Positions 63,471 to 64,000 of a DNA stretch of 64,000 bases are shown piece by piece. The position numbers and the translations under genes are program-made. Position 1 is the stretch's first letter, and the number at the start of each line of letters is the position of its first letter. This DNA comes from Gymnorhina tibicen (Eukaryota; Chordata; Aves; Passeriformes; Artamidae). The notes under the pieces are model-generated. The model saw only the letters and a list, made by a program, of their open reading frames with translations. It ran no database searches and was not told the DNA's origin. The DNA is taken from assembly GCA_013399875.1 (NCBI GenBank), contig VXAZ01009403.1, positions 118,138-182,137 on the forward strand, read 5' to 3'.

Positions 63471-64000
63471 CATCAGACTCTAAGGTGCACGCTCTGAAAG
63501 CTCAGCATCAATTTCAATTTCAAACAGAACGGCTGCAACAGGCTCTCTTGTAGCAAGTCCTTGCATACATAGTATTTAAGCTTGGCTAAGGATAAAAATT
63601 ATAGTCAGTATCTATGGAGAACAGATGAAAATTGAAACTGCTATGATAATTTTTGGCAAGAACAGACTGAGATGGGGACTTTTCATCTACATGGACATGA
63701 ATGTGGATGATGAAATGATGAATCTGCCAGGAAGAGATTCTGCCTCTGAAATAAGATTAGAACAGTTTTAAAAAGCAGTGGAATCACCTCCTGCATATGT
63801 TTATTTCTGTTTTGTTTCTATCTGTTTTAGAATTTGTAGAGCCCTAAATTAATTATACTTTATTTCATTGTTTATACAATGTTTATACATTGTTTACACT
63901 TGTTTCAGTTGAGTCAGAATAACCTCAAGGTAGTCTTGAGGGCAGAGCATGCCATGCCAGGTGTTCCGCAAATGCTGCCATCTCTTTTTGCCATCTTAAT
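63471..64000. other. Unique AT-rich non-coding DNA to the window end
   Basis: Only the 11-bp tandem repeat at 63866-63907 stands out. Confidence 0.5.
63866..63907. repeat. 11-bp tandem repeat, about 3.8 units
   Basis: CATTGTTTATA, CAATGTTTATA, CATTGTTTACA and a partial CTTGTTTCA follow one another. Three units contain TGTTTA[TC]A, which resembles a forkhead-factor core. Confidence 0.9.

Noticed and set aside
1..64000. tRNA, rRNA, CRISPR, bacterial operon or phage signatures
   Set aside because: None seen. The repeats are avian retroelements and simple repeats, and no regularly spaced direct-repeat array or cloverleaf was recognised.

Overview
The window looks like bird nuclear DNA, most likely from a passerine or other neoavian species. 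It is AT-rich, has no compact gene layout, and carries several short 5'-truncated CR1 LINE fragments. Some of these keep the CR1 terminal signature (ATTCTATGAT-type repeats, read here as ATCATAGAATCATAGAAT on the opposite strand). It also holds solo LTRs whose sequence I recognise as common avian endogenous-retrovirus families. No bacterial, plasmid or phage signature is present.

Layout. 1-3.3 kb: unique AT-rich DNA with a TAG/TTA microsatellite. 3.3-4.1 kb: a CR1 copy split by a 0.5-kb solo LTR. 6.4-6.6 kb: a plus-strand CR1 3' end. 11.07-11.64 kb: a complete solo LTR with a 5-bp target duplication. 13.7-17.7 kb: three minus-strand open segments with good splice-site flanks, which are exon candidates of unknown identity. 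18.3 kb: the 5' part of another LTR. 29.2-29.7 kb: a GC-rich complete solo LTR with a 6-bp target duplication. 33.8-34.4 kb: an LTR-like block. 38.3-38.8 kb: an ERVL-type solo LTR. 41.9-43.9 kb: three CR1 fragments around a GC-rich segment holding the longest open frame in the window (236 codons). 45.6 kb: an exact 47-bp tandem duplication. 50.1 kb: a polypyrimidine tract with a 36-bp higher-order period. 56.2-57.6 kb: two degraded CR1 pieces and a 427-bp plus-strand exon candidate. 60.2 kb: an LTR start. 63.2-63.9 kb: an exact 33-bp duplication, a CR1 body fragment and an 11-bp tandem repeat.

I recognise no complete protein-coding gene, tRNA, rRNA, known small RNA or CRISPR array. Most open frames of 60-150 codons are what chance gives in 64 kb of six-frame vertebrate sequence. 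The window is best read as intergenic or intronic DNA shaped by retroelement insertion and local tandem duplication. A few candidate exons are worth a homology or RNA check. I see no evidence for a new multi-gene system.
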